From positions 1-64,000 of the forward strand of contig NZ_KB904559.1 of NCBI RefSeq assembly GCF_000380085.1: DNA of 64,000 nt, given 5' to 3'. Under the pieces are notes generated by a model, which saw only the letters and a list, made by a program, of their open reading frames with translations, searched no databases and was not told the origin of the DNA. The stretch comes from Streptococcus merionis DSM 19192 (GTDB lineage: Bacteria; Bacillota; Bacilli; Lactobacillales; Streptococcaceae). Shown in pieces: positions 40,181 to 48,486 of this stretch; the stretch's first letter is position 1, and the number at the start of each line of letters is the position of its first letter. The position numbers and the translations under genes are program-made.

Positions 40181-41116
40181 TTACTTCAAATGCTCAACAA
40201 TCAAACTGACGTTGTGCTTGTACATATCAATAAAGGTATCCCCTTCTTCACCAACTGGCGCTAATGAATCTGATAAGAGCTCCTTGCCTTCACCAGTTAC
40301 CACAGTAACTGTTCCACCTTTTGCTTCAACAGCCTCCTTCAGTTTTTCCATACGCTCAGGGTTAGTTGTGCTTTCTGTAAAGATAGCTTTGACTTTCTTA
40401 TTCACAATCAGGTCAACCGTTTCCATCATATCACTGTTAGCCACTTCAGAATCCGTGCTGACACCTTGTGGTGCTGCAATTTCAAAATTGTAGCTGCGTG
40501 CAAAGTAGTTGAACGCATCATGCGGTGTGATGAGGTAACGGCTACCTTCTGCGATTTGTGCTAATTGCTCCTTGTTCCAAGCATGCAAATCATCCAACTC
40601 AGCCAAGTAGCTCTTTGTCTTCGCTTTGATGTCATCTGCTGCATCAGGGACGAGCTTTTGTAACTCTTCAGAAGCCACTTCAACGGCTTGTTTGTAGAGT
40701 TTGATGTCAAACCAAAAATGGGGGTCTGTCACTTTCTTACCATCTTCGTCCATGGTATTGAGATCAGCTTCTGCGAAATTCTTAGACACCGCAACACCAG
40801 ATTGCTCCAAAGCGTCAACCATTTTTCCTTCAAAATGAAGACCATGATAAAGCACCAAATCAGCTGAAGATAATTTATCTAAATCGCTCGATTTTGGCGT
40901 ATAGAGGTGAGGATCTTCTCCTGCTGGGATAATGGATTCAACTTTCACTTTGTCCCCAGCCAGCTGTTTGACCATGTCTTCTAGGAAAGAAGTGGTCACC
41001 GTCACTGTTTGTTTATCACCACCTGTTGCTTTCTTGGCAGCTCCGCTATTGCCACAGGCTACTAAGCCCAAAGATAGTAATAAAACTGTCAGTATGCTTA
41101 ACGTTCTTTTAAACAT
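40181..41116 (-). CDS. troA: Metal-binding lipoprotein of the Mn/Fe transporter
   Basis: A 311-residue cluster A-I substrate-binding protein. The signal ends in LVACG (lipobox, Cys-21). Metal ligands are suggested by DPHLYTPKS, DPHFWFDI and TPHDAFNYF, with a last Asp near DSLAP. Proteins of this type feed Mn or Fe to the ABC channel and are often called adhesins. It is divergent from a DtxR-type regulator. Confidence 0.88.
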   Translation of the reverse strand: MFKRTLSILTVLLLSLGLVACGNSGAAKKATGGDKQTVTVTTSFLEDMVKQLAGDKVKVESIIPAGEDPHLYTPKSSDLDKLSSADLVLYHGLHFEGKMVDALEQSGVAVSKNFAEADLNTMDEDGKKVTDPHFWFDIKLYKQAVEVASEELQKLVPDAADDIKAKTKSYLAELDDLHAWNKEQLAQIAEGSRYLITPHDAFNYFARSYNFEIAAPQGVSTDSEVANSDMMETVDLIVNKKVKAIFTESTTNPERMEKLKEAVEAKGGTVTVVTGEGKELLSDSLAPVGEEGDTFIDMYKHNVSLIVEHLK

Positions 41117-41147
41117 AGCTTCTCCTTAATTGTTGTTATAATTTTTA

Positions 41148-41161
41148 TTAACCTTAGTTAA
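41148..41161. promoter_or_regulatory. Palindrome between troA and troR, likely metal operator
   Basis: TTAAC-CTTA-GTTAA is a 5+4+5 palindrome in the troA promoter, just upstream of a TATAAC-type -10. ScaR/SloR/MntR-type regulators bind similar AT-rich palindromes. The divergent DtxR gene makes it the best operator candidate. Confidence 0.5.
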
Positions 41162-41251
41162 CTTATATAGATAATTTACATTAAATCGTTTTTAAAGTCA
41201 AGTATTTTTTAAATTTTTGTTATAATTAAAGAAAGAAAAGCGAGGATTGCC

Positions 41252-41902
41252 ATGACACCAAATAAAGAAGATTATTTAAAATGCGTCTACGAACTTGGAC
41301 TAAGCGACGCTAAAATTTCTAATAAAAGGATCGCAGAAAGTATGCAGGTCTCTGCGCCTGCTGTCACTGAGATGATGAAAAAGCTTTTGGCAGATGAATT
41401 GGTCATCAAAGACAAGGCCAAAGGCTATCTTCTGACAGAAACAGGTCAGTATCTGGTGGCTTCTCTCTACCGTAAGCATCGCTTGATTGAGGTCTTTTTG
41501 GTCAATCATTTGGGTTACAATGTTGAGCAAGTTCATGCGGAAGCTGAAATCTTAGAGCATACTGTATCAACCCTTTTTATTGATCGTCTGGAAAAAACAC
41601 TAGGCTTCCCTAAGACCTGTCCACATGGTGGGACGATTCCTGCGCCAGGCGAACTACTCATCGAAGAACATCAGCAAACTCTGGATCAACTGACCCAACC
41701 TGGACAACTTTATTTAGCAAGGGTTCAGGACGATTACCAATTACTTGAATACCTCGAACAACACCAGCTCAAGGTTGGCGATCACTTGGAACTGATTAGT
41801 TATGATAGCTACGCCAGAACCTACACACTGAAAACCAAGCACAATACCCTGCAGGTAACAGAGCCAATCGCTAGGAAGCTTTATGTAGAGGAAACACATT
41901 AG
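41252..41902 (+). CDS. troR: DtxR/MntR-family metalloregulator
   Basis: A 216-residue repressor. The N-terminal winged helix (SNKRIAESMQVSAPAVTEMM) is followed by a dimer and metal domain (HRLIEVFLVNHLGY, HAEAEILEHTVS, CPHGG) and a C-terminal SH3-like domain. It is expected to sense Mn and repress the divergent tro operon. TATAAT lies at about 41219. Confidence 0.88.
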   Translation: MTPNKEDYLKCVYELGLSDAKISNKRIAESMQVSAPAVTEMMKKLLADELVIKDKAKGYLLTETGQYLVASLYRKHRLIEVFLVNHLGYNVEQVHAEAEILEHTVSTLFIDRLEKTLGFPKTCPHGGTIPAPGELLIEEHQQTLDQLTQPGQLYLARVQDDYQLLEYLEQHQLKVGDHLELISYDSYARTYTLKTKHNTLQVTEPIARKLYVEETH

Positions 41903-42070
41903 AGCTTTGCACACCGTTAGCTGACCTCTGATGCCTCATAATAGAAAAACTTGAGAAGTTGATTGAATAAAAATCATTGTAAATTATGGAATTGTAAAAG
42001 CCGTGTTTTCCAATAAAAAGAGTAACTACTATAGATGTAATGAATTTAATTGAATCAAAGGGGTGAAACA

Positions 42071-42592
42071 ATGAGAACATATGCAGATAAAGATGAACTT
42101 AAAGAAGAAATATTAAAATCGTACAAAAAGTATATTGCTGAGTTTGATGACATTCCCGAAGATTTGAAGGATTTAAGAATTGATGAGGTTGATAGAACAC
42201 CGGCGGAGAATCTAGCCTATCAGGTTGGATGGACGACTTTAATACTAAAATGGGAATCAGATGAATTGAGTGGTTTAGAGGTTAAAACACCTACTGAAAC
42301 CTTTAAGTGGAATCAACTCGGGGAGCTCTATCAGTACTTTACTGACACCTATGCTGGTCTAACAATTAAAGAACTTACAAATCTGCTTAGTGACAATGTG
42401 TATGCTATATGTCATATGATTGATTCCATGGATGACGAGGCCTTATTTAAACCTCATATGCGCAAATGGGCTGATGGAGCCACCAAGAATGCGGTCTGGG
42501 AAGTTTATAAGTTTATTCACATTAATACGGTAGCTCCTTTTGGGACATTCAGAACTAAAATTCGTAAATGGAAGAAAATTGCTTTAAAGTAA
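42071..42592 (+). CDS. ClbS/DfsB-like four-helix protein (DUF1706)
   Basis: A 173-residue protein with NLAYQVGWTTLILKWESDE and GELYQYFTDTYAGLTIKEL, as in the ClbS/DfsB group. ClbS protects colibactin producers; most streptococcal members have no known role. ATG at 42071 follows AAAGGGGTG; the longer frame is not needed. It is monocistronic in appearance and ends tail-to-tail with rpmG. Confidence 0.8.
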   Translation: MRTYADKDELKEEILKSYKKYIAEFDDIPEDLKDLRIDEVDRTPAENLAYQVGWTTLILKWESDELSGLEVKTPTETFKWNQLGELYQYFTDTYAGLTIKELTNLLSDNVYAICHMIDSMDDEALFKPHMRKWADGATKNAVWEVYKFIHINTVAPFGTFRTKIRKWKKIALK

Positions 42593-42697
42593 TTCTATAA
42601 AAACTTGGAAGTATGACAACACACGAAGAGCAATATAGGAGATGTTTGAATAGATAATCTATCTTCTAATCAGACAAAACTACATTTCAAGCACTAT

Positions 42698-42732
42698 AAA
42701 AAGCCTAGAAACGCTGATTTCATAGGCTTTAT
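42698..42732. terminator. Bidirectional terminator between ClbS-like gene and rpmG
   Basis: AAAGCCTA (42700-42707) pairs with TAGGCTTT (42723-42730). The minus-strand side is followed by TTTTTATAG and the plus side by an AT-rich stretch, fitting the convergent genes. Confidence 0.65.
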
Positions 42733-42742
42733 TTGTGTCGTC

Positions 42743-42892
42743 TTATTTCACCTCTGTAAAAATCACGTGTTTACGTAATTTTGGTGAGTATTTTTTCAAT
42801 TGAAGACGGTCTGGTGTGTTACGTTTGTTCTTTGAAGTGAGGTACAAGCGTTCACCAGATTCTTTGTGTTCAAGTGTAATGTTTACGCGCAT
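42743..42892 (-). CDS. rpmG: Ribosomal protein L33 (cysteine-free form)
   Basis: A 49-residue protein, [20 protein letters not shown], ending KHVIFTEVK. It lacks the CxxC pairs of the zinc form, so it is the zinc-independent paralogue, often favoured when zinc is low. It is 14 bases after rpmF. Confidence 0.95.
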   Translation of the reverse strand: MRVNITLEHKESGERLYLTSKNKRNTPDRLQLKKYSPKLRKHVIFTEVK

Positions 42893-42906
42893 TTGAATCC
42901 CCTCTC

Positions 42907-43083
42907 TTAGTTGCCAGCTTTAGCGATCTTACGTCCCTTGTAGTATCCTTTCAAAGATACACGGTGCGAACGTGAGTAGTCACCAGTTGTTTCGTCAAAT
43001 TTCACAGTTGGAGCTGTCAATTTGTAGTGAGTGCGACGTTTGTTTTTCTTCGCTTTGGATGTGCGACGTGCAGGTACTGCCAT
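42907..43083 (-). CDS. rpmF: Ribosomal protein L32 (cysteine-free form)
   Basis: A 58-residue protein, [20 protein letters not shown], without zinc cysteines. It ends RKIAKAGN, slightly shorter than common streptococcal L32. It forms an operon with rpmG. Both genes fall below usual ORF length limits. Confidence 0.95.
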   Translation of the reverse strand: MAVPARRTSKAKKNKRRTHYKLTAPTVKFDETTGDYSRSHRVSLKGYYKGRKIAKAGN

Positions 43084-43310
43084 TGGTTATTTCCTCCATT
43101 AGATTAAATCATCAGGGCATTGACAGATAAGCAGAACTAGCGCTCTCTGTTTAAGCCCTCTTTTTGGTTAATGCTTTGATTTTCATCAACTCAACTATAA
43201 TAACACATCTTTTTTGTAAAGTAAAGTTACTTGACAGATTTTTTACTTTTTTTGACCAAATAGCTTGCTAATAGCCCGTTCCTTTAGTTGAAGCGATGTG
43301 TTAGAAATGG

Positions 43311-43931
43311 CTAAAGTTCTCCTTTTTTGACATGCTGCGCGATAGCTAGAAGACTACTGATATGCTGGTTATAGCTATTGCTCTCCACATGTAGGTTGAG
43401 GCTGTTTATGCCAGCATTCCGAGCGCATTCAGCATCCAGCTGGCGGTCGCCAATATAATAAGCATCAGCCTTGTCAAACCTGTACTTATCTACCAGATAA
43501 TCAATGGCTTCTGGATCAGGTTTTCGTTTGAAACCATCATCTCCTGTAATCACCTCTGTAAAGAAATGATCCAGCTCTAAATCCGCTAAAAGCCGATGCG
43601 CATTGTGTCCCTTGTGGGTGTAAACAAACTGCTCAATCCCTTGTCCCTTAGCCCATTGGAGAATAGCCCTCGCTTCTGGTAAGAGCTTAACCAGATGATT
43701 ATGGATGGTCAGATGTTCCGCACGCGCTGCATTAAAAGCTGTATAATCAATCCCTCTTTCTGCTGCTACTCGCTCAAACAGGGCATGGACAGATTCTTTC
43801 ATGATATAGGTACGGATAGCGTCACGGTCAAAAGGGATCTGATAATGAGTATAAGCTGCCTCGATTCCAGCTAGGATCGCATCATAAGAATCCAAAAGCG
43901 TACCGTCCAAATCCCAAATGAAAGTTGTCAT
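43311..43931 (-). CDS. HAD-superfamily phosphatase (phosphoglycolate phosphatase-like)
   Basis: A 206-residue HAD hydrolase with motif I DLDGTLLDS, motif II YTHKG and motif III KPDPEAID...GDRQLD. The helical cap lies between residues 15 and 80. Substrate cannot be told. The start overlaps the AI-2E gene stop by 4 bases (ATGA). Confidence 0.88.
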   Translation of the reverse strand: MTTFIWDLDGTLLDSYDAILAGIEAAYTHYQIPFDRDAIRTYIMKESVHALFERVAAERGIDYTAFNAARAEHLTIHNHLVKLLPEARAILQWAKGQGIEQFVYTHKGHNAHRLLADLELDHFFTEVITGDDGFKRKPDPEAIDYLVDKYRFDKADAYYIGDRQLDAECARNAGINSLNLHVESNSYNQHISSLLAIAQHVKKGEL

Positions 43932-45076
43932 AGAGCTTCTTCCTCCTGACGCAGCAATTGCCTAGCCTCACGGCGCAAGACATCTTGACGGATTAATTTA
44001 TAAAGCGATGCAAAGAAAGGAACAGAGACCAACATACCAAAAATCCCGCCCAAGGCACCTCCGACTGTGACTGCCACGATAACCCACATGCCCGGAAGAC
44101 CAACAGAATTACCAACCACGCGCGGATAGATGAGGTTACTTTCAATTTGCTGTAAGACAACGATAAAGACAAGGAACCAAAGCGCCTGACTAAAAGACTG
44201 AGTCATGACAAGAATCATGCCAACAATGCCACCGATATAGGCCCCGATAATCGGAAACATATTGGTAAATCCGACTAGGATTCCAATCGTTGACGCATAA
44301 GGAAACTTAAAGAGTGTCATCCCTAGAAAGACCAAAACTCCCAAAATAACAGCTTCGGTCATCTGACCAGTGAAAAAGTTTCGAAAAGACTCATGAAAAA
44401 CTTTACGAACATTTTCAAAAGGTTCGTAAAAACTAGGAAGATAGGTCTTGATAAGCCGGCGAATCTGACTGCCAAGTTCTTCCTTGCTGACAAGGACATA
44501 GACTGAGAAAATCAGGGCCATGAAGATATTAAGCAAAGCCGAGAAAATATCTGTCACCGAGGTCAAGAGACCTAGCAAGAAAGTGCCTGTACCATTTAGA
44601 ATTTCCGTAGCATAGGCATTAACCCGTTCAACTAGACCATTTGACGCATCGCTGCCAAAAAACTCATTAATATGGGTATTCAGCCACTCATTTTCCTGAA
44701 CAACCTCTATCAGGTTTTGAATTGCTCGAGGAGCACTCGCAATCAGGGTTTGGATACTATCAATCAGCTCAGGAATAACAATTCCCAATAAGATGATCAA
44801 TAAGACTAAAAATGTTGCGTAGGCCAGTAAGAGAGTTAGGGGGCGCGAAAATTTGCGGGCCGTTTCTCCTTTGAATACATGGTAGTAGCCTCGTTCGTAA
44901 CCAGACATGAGGATATTGACCACATAGGCCACCATAGCTCCGCCAATGAAAGGCAAGGTCGCCTGCCACATAGTAATTAAGAAGTTTTCAGCAATTTCCC
45001 AATAACGGAAAACAGCTAACACCACGACTAGAGAAACTAAAAGGGTCACAATAAGATTTTTATGATTTTTTAACAA
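43928..45076 (-). CDS. AI-2E family transporter
   Basis: A 382-residue membrane protein with about eight segments, including VGFTNMFPIIGAYIGGIVGM and GLPGMWVIVAVTVGGALGGI, typical of the family. Some members export autoinducer-2; others move Na+/H+ or other solutes. The start is TTG, with AGGAG 8 bases upstream, inside the end of the MATE gene (17-base overlap). Confidence 0.85.
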   Translation of the reverse strand: MLKNHKNLIVTLLVSLVVVLAVFRYWEIAENFLITMWQATLPFIGGAMVAYVVNILMSGYERGYYHVFKGETARKFSRPLTLLLAYATFLVLLIILLGIVIPELIDSIQTLIASAPRAIQNLIEVVQENEWLNTHINEFFGSDASNGLVERVNAYATEILNGTGTFLLGLLTSVTDIFSALLNIFMALIFSVYVLVSKEELGSQIRRLIKTYLPSFYEPFENVRKVFHESFRNFFTGQMTEAVILGVLVFLGMTLFKFPYASTIGILVGFTNMFPIIGAYIGGIVGMILVMTQSFSQALWFLVFIVVLQQIESNLIYPRVVGNSVGLPGMWVIVAVTVGGALGGIFGMLVSVPFFASLYKLIRQDVLRREARQLLRQEEEAL

Positions 45077-46352
45077 GAGAGGTACTCCTAAATTTTTGAT
45101 GGTAGAGAGTGTTTAAATAAAGCATTCGAAAAAGGTTGTCTGCCAAGGTTGCTAGCAAGACACCGGTTAAACCGATGTGAACAACTCGCGTCAGCAGAAA
45201 ACCTAAACCGACACGAATGAGCCACATTCCCAGCGTTGTCGCATAAAAGGGCAACTTAGGTCGACCGACACCCTGCCAAAGAGCGGTCATACTAAGTGTC
45301 CCAGTCACAATGGGAAAGCTAATAAAGGACATCCAGATGACTTGGCGAGCAGCTGAGATTGCTTGAGCATCTAGGGTGTAAAGTCGGATCAGCCAAGGGC
45401 TGAGCAGTAAAACCGTTCCCGACACTAGGGCCATAAGACAATAGGTTAACCAGTGGCTTTTCTGACGAATCGTCTCTAACAACTGGTAATCCTGCTGTGC
45501 ATGAGCTTGTGCAGATAAGATGACTGTCGCCACCGCAACACTTGTAGCAGGCAGGTAATTAAACTGGGTCAAGGCCTCACCGATGGCATGACCTGCCACC
45601 ACCTTAGTGCCCAATTGGACAACTAAGGTAACCACGATTAAGTCTCCTGCTCGCATCATAAGACGCTCACCTGCTGCTGGTAAGACTTGCTGAAACAGCG
45701 ATTTTGAGATGCGTAACCGCAATTGTTTAGGTCGATTAGGCAGACGCCACCAGAGCAACATTACCCCAGCAAAGCGCGCCAGTACCGTTCCTAAGGCAAC
45801 ACCGACGACACCCCAATCAAGAACGAACACCGCTAGAGTGGATAAGGCTATATTGAGGCCATTGACGAAAAAACTAACAACCATTGGCCACTTAGCTCGT
45901 CCTTGGGCTCGCATCATAGCGCCTAGACTGACCATGAGACCCAACGATAGCGAAGCACCACCGACCCAAGCTAAGTAGAGTCCGCCCCGCTGGCTTACCT
46001 CAGCAGTGGCTCCTAAAAAGGCGAGTAAGCTTGGCCCTACTAAGACAGACAAGATTCCAAGCCCTACACTGACCACCAAAGTCAGCGTCAGAGCCATCTG
46101 GCTGATACTTCTGAGGTCATCTGGTTTGTCTTGAGTATAGGCCCTAGCTACTGATGCTGAAACGACTGCTCCGATCGCTATGAAAAGCGCTTGATAGACA
46201 GCTAAGATATTTCCCGCAAGAGCTATACCTGAAACGGCCGCAAGACCTAGCTGAGAGACCAAATAAGTATCTACCAAGGTCATCAAGCCCTGTAAGGCAT
46301 TTTCAGCCATGACAGGAAAGGCTATGTCTGTTAGTTGTTTTTGAATAGTCAT
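45060..46352 (-). CDS. MATE family efflux transporter
   Basis: A 430-residue protein with twelve predicted helices, opening FPVMAENALQGLMTLVDTYLV, a usual MATE N-terminal pattern. It would export organic cations or drugs in exchange for Na+ or H+. It lies 38 bases after thrC and overlaps the AI-2E gene. Confidence 0.88.
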   Translation of the reverse strand: MTIQKQLTDIAFPVMAENALQGLMTLVDTYLVSQLGLAAVSGIALAGNILAVYQALFIAIGAVVSASVARAYTQDKPDDLRSISQMALTLTLVVSVGLGILSVLVGPSLLAFLGATAEVSQRGGLYLAWVGGASLSLGLMVSLGAMMRAQGRAKWPMVVSFFVNGLNIALSTLAVFVLDWGVVGVALGTVLARFAGVMLLWWRLPNRPKQLRLRISKSLFQQVLPAAGERLMMRAGDLIVVTLVVQLGTKVVAGHAIGEALTQFNYLPATSVAVATVILSAQAHAQQDYQLLETIRQKSHWLTYCLMALVSGTVLLLSPWLIRLYTLDAQAISAARQVIWMSFISFPIVTGTLSMTALWQGVGRPKLPFYATTLGMWLIRVGLGFLLTRVVHIGLTGVLLATLADNLFRMLYLNTLYHQKFRSTSLVKKS

Positions 46353-46390
46353 AAGTGATCAAAAAGATTGGCAAAAAAGCTCGCTCTCAA

Positions 46391-47887
46391 TTAATCGCCT
46401 GCGATATTGAGATAGCGTTCAACCGCATCTTGCATGTCAGACACTGGAACCACAATATCATGAAGCACTCGGGCTGTTTCAAGTCCAGCAACAGCCGCTG
46501 GATAAGCGACTTTAGATAAATCGTGGAGCTGTGCTAAGGCTGCAAAGTCCTCCAGATTTTCTTCTCCTGTGATGGCTTCTACGGCAACCACTGGAAATTT
46601 GTAAGGACTAGCTGTGGAGACGATAACGGTCTTAGTCGTATCATTGGTCTCAGCCATATATTTTTGGTGAACAGCTGAAGCCACTGCTGTATGTGGGTCT
46701 TCTACATAAAGAGCTGCATCGTAAACACGTTTTATTTCAACCTTAGTTTCAGCTTCTGTCGCAAAATCTGCCGCAAAAAGGTCTGCGATCTCCCGATCGA
46801 AATCCTTTAGGGTGTACTGTCCTTGCTCAGTCAAAGCTGTCATCAAACTCAAGGTTGCTTCTGCCGAATTGCCAACTAAATGGAAGATCAGGCGCTCCAA
46901 ATTAGACGACACCAAAATATCCATAGATGGTGACGAGGTGACCTTGAAGGTCCGTTTTTTATCATAAACACCCGTTTTGAAGAAATCAGTGAGGACTTTG
47001 TTTTCGTTAGAAGCACAGATCAACTTTCCGACCGGTAAGCCGATTTGCTTGGCATAATAAGCGGCCAAGATATTGCCAAAGTTACCTGTTGGCACAGCGA
47101 AATTAACCTTGTCACCGACTGCAACCTCACCTGATTTGACCAGTTGGGCATAAGCGTAAACATAGTAGACAATTTGAGGTACCAAACGCCCGATATTCAT
47201 AGAGTTGGCTGAAGAAAACTGATAGCCATCCTCAGCTAATGTTTTACGAAGCAATTGGTCGTTGAACATTTCCTTGACCTTGGTCTGAGCATCGTCAAAG
47301 TTCCCTTTGATGGCAACGACATGGGTATTGCTGCCCGTCTGTGTGGTCATTTGCAGTTCTTGAACCTTGCTGACACCGTCACGAGGGTAAAAAACAATAA
47401 TCTCTGTACCAGGCACATCCGCAAAACCAGCCATGGCAGCTTTACCTGTATCTCCTGATGTGGCTGTCAAAATCACGATTTTCTTAGTCAAGCCATGTTT
47501 CTTAGCCGCTGTTGTCATCAAGTGCGGCAAGATAGACAAGGCCATATCCTTAAAGGCAATCGTTGAACCGTGGAAGAGCTCTAGGTTGAACTGATTATCG
47601 CTGATTTTCACCAGAGGTGCAATCGTAGCTGTGTCAAATTTTTGATCATAGGCTGACGCGATACAGTGGTCCAGCTCATCGCTGGTAAAATCATCTAAAA
47701 AGACTGACAAGATCAGCTTTGCCACTTCCTGATAAGAAGCATCTTTGAGCCTGTCAAAGTCCAAATTGACTTTGGGAAGTTCTGTTGGCGTGAAAAGACC
47801 ACCGTCTGTCGCTAGCCCTTGCAAAATTGCTTGGCTGGCAGTCGCCTTGTTCGCTGCGTCACGCGTGGATTGGTAAAGTAATGTCAT
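46391..47887 (-). CDS. thrC: Threonine synthase
   Basis: A 498-residue PLP enzyme making threonine from O-phosphohomoserine. STIAFKDMAL contains the PLP lysine (about residue 112), followed by LTATSGDTGKAAMAGFAD. It is the longer bacterial type. It starts a row thrC-MATE-AI-2E-HAD with short or negative spacers. Confidence 0.95.
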   Translation of the reverse strand: MTLLYQSTRDAANKATASQAILQGLATDGGLFTPTELPKVNLDFDRLKDASYQEVAKLILSVFLDDFTSDELDHCIASAYDQKFDTATIAPLVKISDNQFNLELFHGSTIAFKDMALSILPHLMTTAAKKHGLTKKIVILTATSGDTGKAAMAGFADVPGTEIIVFYPRDGVSKVQELQMTTQTGSNTHVVAIKGNFDDAQTKVKEMFNDQLLRKTLAEDGYQFSSANSMNIGRLVPQIVYYVYAYAQLVKSGEVAVGDKVNFAVPTGNFGNILAAYYAKQIGLPVGKLICASNENKVLTDFFKTGVYDKKRTFKVTSSPSMDILVSSNLERLIFHLVGNSAEATLSLMTALTEQGQYTLKDFDREIADLFAADFATEAETKVEIKRVYDAALYVEDPHTAVASAVHQKYMAETNDTTKTVIVSTASPYKFPVVAVEAITGEENLEDFAALAQLHDLSKVAYPAAVAGLETARVLHDIVVPVSDMQDAVERYLNIAGD

Positions 47888-47989
47888 GAAAAGTCCTCTT
47901 CAAAAGCTTTCTTACTATTCTACCATAAATTTAGGATAAGATAGCTCGGTCTGTTTAATAAACACAATTTTTCAGTCAAAAGTGAACGA

Positions 47990-48262
47990 ACTGTCATGAT
48001 TTACACCTATAGGTTACGATTACCTTTTTGGACTTTAGAGTTTTAAGCCTCCTCATCTTCTATACACACCTTGGTATCACATTTCTGTTCGTAGAGACAC
48101 GATTCGCTATCCCTTCTTCTGACGGTCATGGTTTCTAACGTCAGACTTAAAACGGTCTCTCCCCAGACCGTTTTAATCCGCTACCTCACGATAATCAGGC
48201 TCTACTCTCTACGGGTGACCACAGAGGACTTGCACCTCAAATGTACGACATGCCCGTCGTAC
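47990..48262 (-). mobile_element. Group II intron 5' remnant (candidate)
   Basis: On the minus strand from 48262: GTACGACGGGCATGTCGTAC, then GAGGTGCAAGTCCTC, an AAAACGGTCT/AGACCGTTTT stem (48151-48178), GACGTTAGAAACCATGACCG, and TACGAACAGAAATGTGATACC. The order resembles the domain I start of bacterial group IIC introns. No reverse transcriptase and no domain V are present, so it is truncated. It starts three bases past a terminator T-run, the kind of place group IIC introns insert. Confidence 0.5.
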
Positions 48263-48264
48263 CC

Positions 48265-48297
48265 AAAAAACTAGCTAGATTTTTTGTCTAGCTAGTT
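48265..48297 (-). terminator. Terminator of adhE
   Basis: AACTAGCTAGA (48269-48279) and TCTAGCTAGTT (48287-48297) pair perfectly and on the minus strand are followed by TTTTTT. It is about 190 bases after adhE. Between them (48307-48380) lies a CTAATGGAT/ATCCATTAG pair. Confidence 0.75.
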
Positions 48298-48486
48298 GGA
48301 GTCACTAATGGATGAAAATCAAACCTTAATCGGGCGACATCTGTCTTCACCAGTTTTAGTAGGCTCGTATCCATTAGCACTATGACTAAAAGTTAATCCC
48401 GCTCTATTGCGAATTCTTTCGTGAAGCTAATAGCCAGCAATTCTATCTAGACTTCCAAGGTTAGAATTTGATTTTCAAAGAGAGTA

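Noticed and set aside
47888..47985. T-box or riboswitch before thrC
   Set aside because: The upstream region lacks conserved T-box or riboswitch elements; only an ordinary AT-rich promoter zone.
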